Program-made: the position numbers and the translations under genes
Notes under the pieces: model-generated
The model's input: the letters and a program-made list of their open reading frames with translations, nothing else
What the model was told of the DNA's origin: nothing
Database searches by the model: none
Shown: piece after piece, positions 63,091 to 64,000 of the stretch
Numbering within the stretch: position 1 is the first letter of the stretch
Layout: every line of letters starts with the position of its first letter
Source of the DNA: Bordetella flabilis
GTDB lineage: Bacteria > Pseudomonadota > Gammaproteobacteria > Burkholderiales > Burkholderiaceae_B
Length of the DNA: 64,000 nucleotides
Direction of reading: 5' to 3'
Assembly: GCF_001676725.1 (NCBI RefSeq)
Contig: NZ_CP016172.1
Coordinates: forward strand, 3,038,001 to 3,102,000

Positions 63091-63094
63091 GGCA

Positions 63095-63979
63095 TCAATC
63101 CTCGAATCCATATAGCGTCGCGGGGTTGTCGACGAGAATGCCGCGCCAAGTATCGGCGTCGGTCCAACCGGCCAGCAAGTCCAGCAGCCGGCCTACGTCA
63201 GGCGGCGGGCCGGCCATTTGTACGTGCGGCCAATCCGAGCCCCACACCGCATGTCCCGGATTGGCACGCAACAACGCGTCGTGGAACGGAAAACAGCGGT
63301 TGCCACGATCGGCTTCGATCCCGGCAAAGCGATATACCGCGGATAATTTGATCCAGGCAATGCCATCGCCCAGCAGACCCAGCAGGGTCTGGAACGCCGG
63401 CGCTTGCACGCCATCCCCGATGCGGGGCTGGCCCAGGTGGTCGAACACCAGCGGCAGGTCCAGCCCGCGCAGCATGGGTTCCGACAGGAGCAAGACCTCG
63501 GGATCTATCCACAATTGCGCATGCCAGCCCAGTTCGCGCATCGGGCCGGCCAAGCGGGCCAGCGCCTGCAGGTCCGCCACCGCGCGATGCCCTTGCTCGG
63601 CGGGGAACTGCTTGAAGCGCAGGCCGCGCACGCCCAGTTCATGCATATCGCGCAAGCACTTTGGCGATATGTCGGGCGCCACGACGGCCACGCCGCGCAG
63701 CCGGCCCGGATAGCGGCGCAAGGCGTCGAGCATGGCCCGGTTGTCCGTGCCATAGCTGCTGCTCTGCACCAGGACGGCGCGCGCGATGCCCACTTCATCG
63801 TGCATGTCCAGGCAGGCCTCGATCGGCACGTCGGCCGCGGGAACGTAGCGCCCCGCCGCGGCGTACGGAAAGCGCAGCCGCGGCCCCAGCACGTGCAGAT
63901 GACTGTCGCAGGCGCCAGCTGGAAGGATGTGCCGGGGACTGCTGTAGGCCGGCTGGCAGGCGGACGCGCCGTGTTCCAT
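63095..63979 (-). CDS. Amidohydrolase family 2 / 2-pyrone-4,6-dicarboxylate hydrolase-like
   Basis: TIM-barrel hydrolase of 294 residues. The metal motif ACDSHLHVLGPRLRFPYA opens the protein, LVFDHLGQP and AVWGSDWPHVQ complete the ligand set. This layout is shared with LigI-type lactonases that open 2-pyrone-4,6-dicarboxylate and with related sugar-lactone hydrolases. It ends 4 bases before the MmgE/PrpD ATG. The start lies 21 bases from the right edge, so upstream operon members may be missing. Confidence 0.9.
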   Translation of the reverse strand: MEHGASACQPAYSSPRHILPAGACDSHLHVLGPRLRFPYAAAGRYVPAADVPIEACLDMHDEVGIARAVLVQSSSYGTDNRAMLDALRRYPGRLRGVAVVAPDISPKCLRDMHELGVRGLRFKQFPAEQGHRAVADLQALARLAGPMRELGWHAQLWIDPEVLLLSEPMLRGLDLPLVFDHLGQPRIGDGVQAPAFQTLLGLLGDGIAWIKLSAVYRFAGIEADRGNRCFPFHDALLRANPGHAVWGSDWPHVQMAGPPPDVGRLLDLLAGWTDADTWRGILVDNPATLYGFED

Positions 63980-64000
63980 GGCGTTTCAGTTCGGTCGGAT

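Overview
The window is about 64 kb of high-GC DNA from a soil or host-associated betaproteobacterium, most likely Bordetella, Achromobacter or a relative (Alcaligenaceae). This rests on the gene mix rather than on a marker gene: Bug-type periplasmic receptors, CaiB-type CoA-transferases, many LysR regulators, a Liv-type importer beside aromatic-acid genes, and an FHA/CdiA-like hemagglutinin. No rRNA, tRNA or CRISPR array was recognised. Genes are tightly packed and starts often overlap the preceding stop as ATGA.

Left part (1-16343): the 3' side of a sugar ABC importer (two permeases and a Tat-exported binding protein), with a divergent LacI regulator and two AATCGATT palindromes between them. 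Then comes a long minus-strand run: a Liv-type importer (livF, livG, livM, livH and the binding protein), an enoyl-CoA hydratase, a 4-chlorobenzoate-CoA-ligase-like enzyme, and a three-subunit molybdenum hydroxylase whose large subunit carries a fused CoxG-like domain. An AraC regulator lies upstream. Together these look like uptake, CoA activation and hydroxylation or reduction of an aromatic or heterocyclic acid.

Centre left (16500-23900): a degraded contact-dependent-inhibition island. It holds an N-terminally truncated hemagglutinin/CdiA (18883-23706) overlapping an Imm8-like immunity gene, an orphan immunity-like gene, a fragment resembling the end of an Imm52 protein, a frameshifted second copy of the CdiA pre-toxin region joined to the start of an MFS transporter gene, and an IS3-family transposase remnant. 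A (CCGGG)6 repeat lies just upstream of the truncated cdiA.

Centre (23930-50148): a TetR/aldo-keto-reductase pair; a QseBC/PmrAB-like two-component system in an operon with a phospholipid-methyltransferase-like enzyme; an Fe3+-type ABC importer with a LysR gene; a secreted WF...GPW-repeat protein; a PsiD-like phosphatidylserine-decarboxylase-family enzyme; two acyl-CoA clusters (CoA-transferases, hydratase, oxidoreductase, acyl-CoA dehydrogenase, Bug receptor, TetR) with related palindromes in both promoter regions; a CsbD-like stress protein; a CysB-like regulator divergent from an argininosuccinate-lyase-like gene plus Bug receptor; and a PPK2-type polyphosphate kinase.

Right part (50203-64000): the bacterial end-joining pair Ku and LigD, then a minus-strand sugar-acid-like catabolic locus: amidohydrolase, MmgE/PrpD, LysR, galactonate-dehydratase-family enolase, maleylacetate-reductase-like dehydrogenase, TRAP transporter (DctP and a DctQM fusion), and a D-2-hydroxyacid dehydrogenase. 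Nine-base tandem repeats encoding low-complexity linkers recur in three unrelated genes. Family assignments come from reading motifs by eye; no database search was run.
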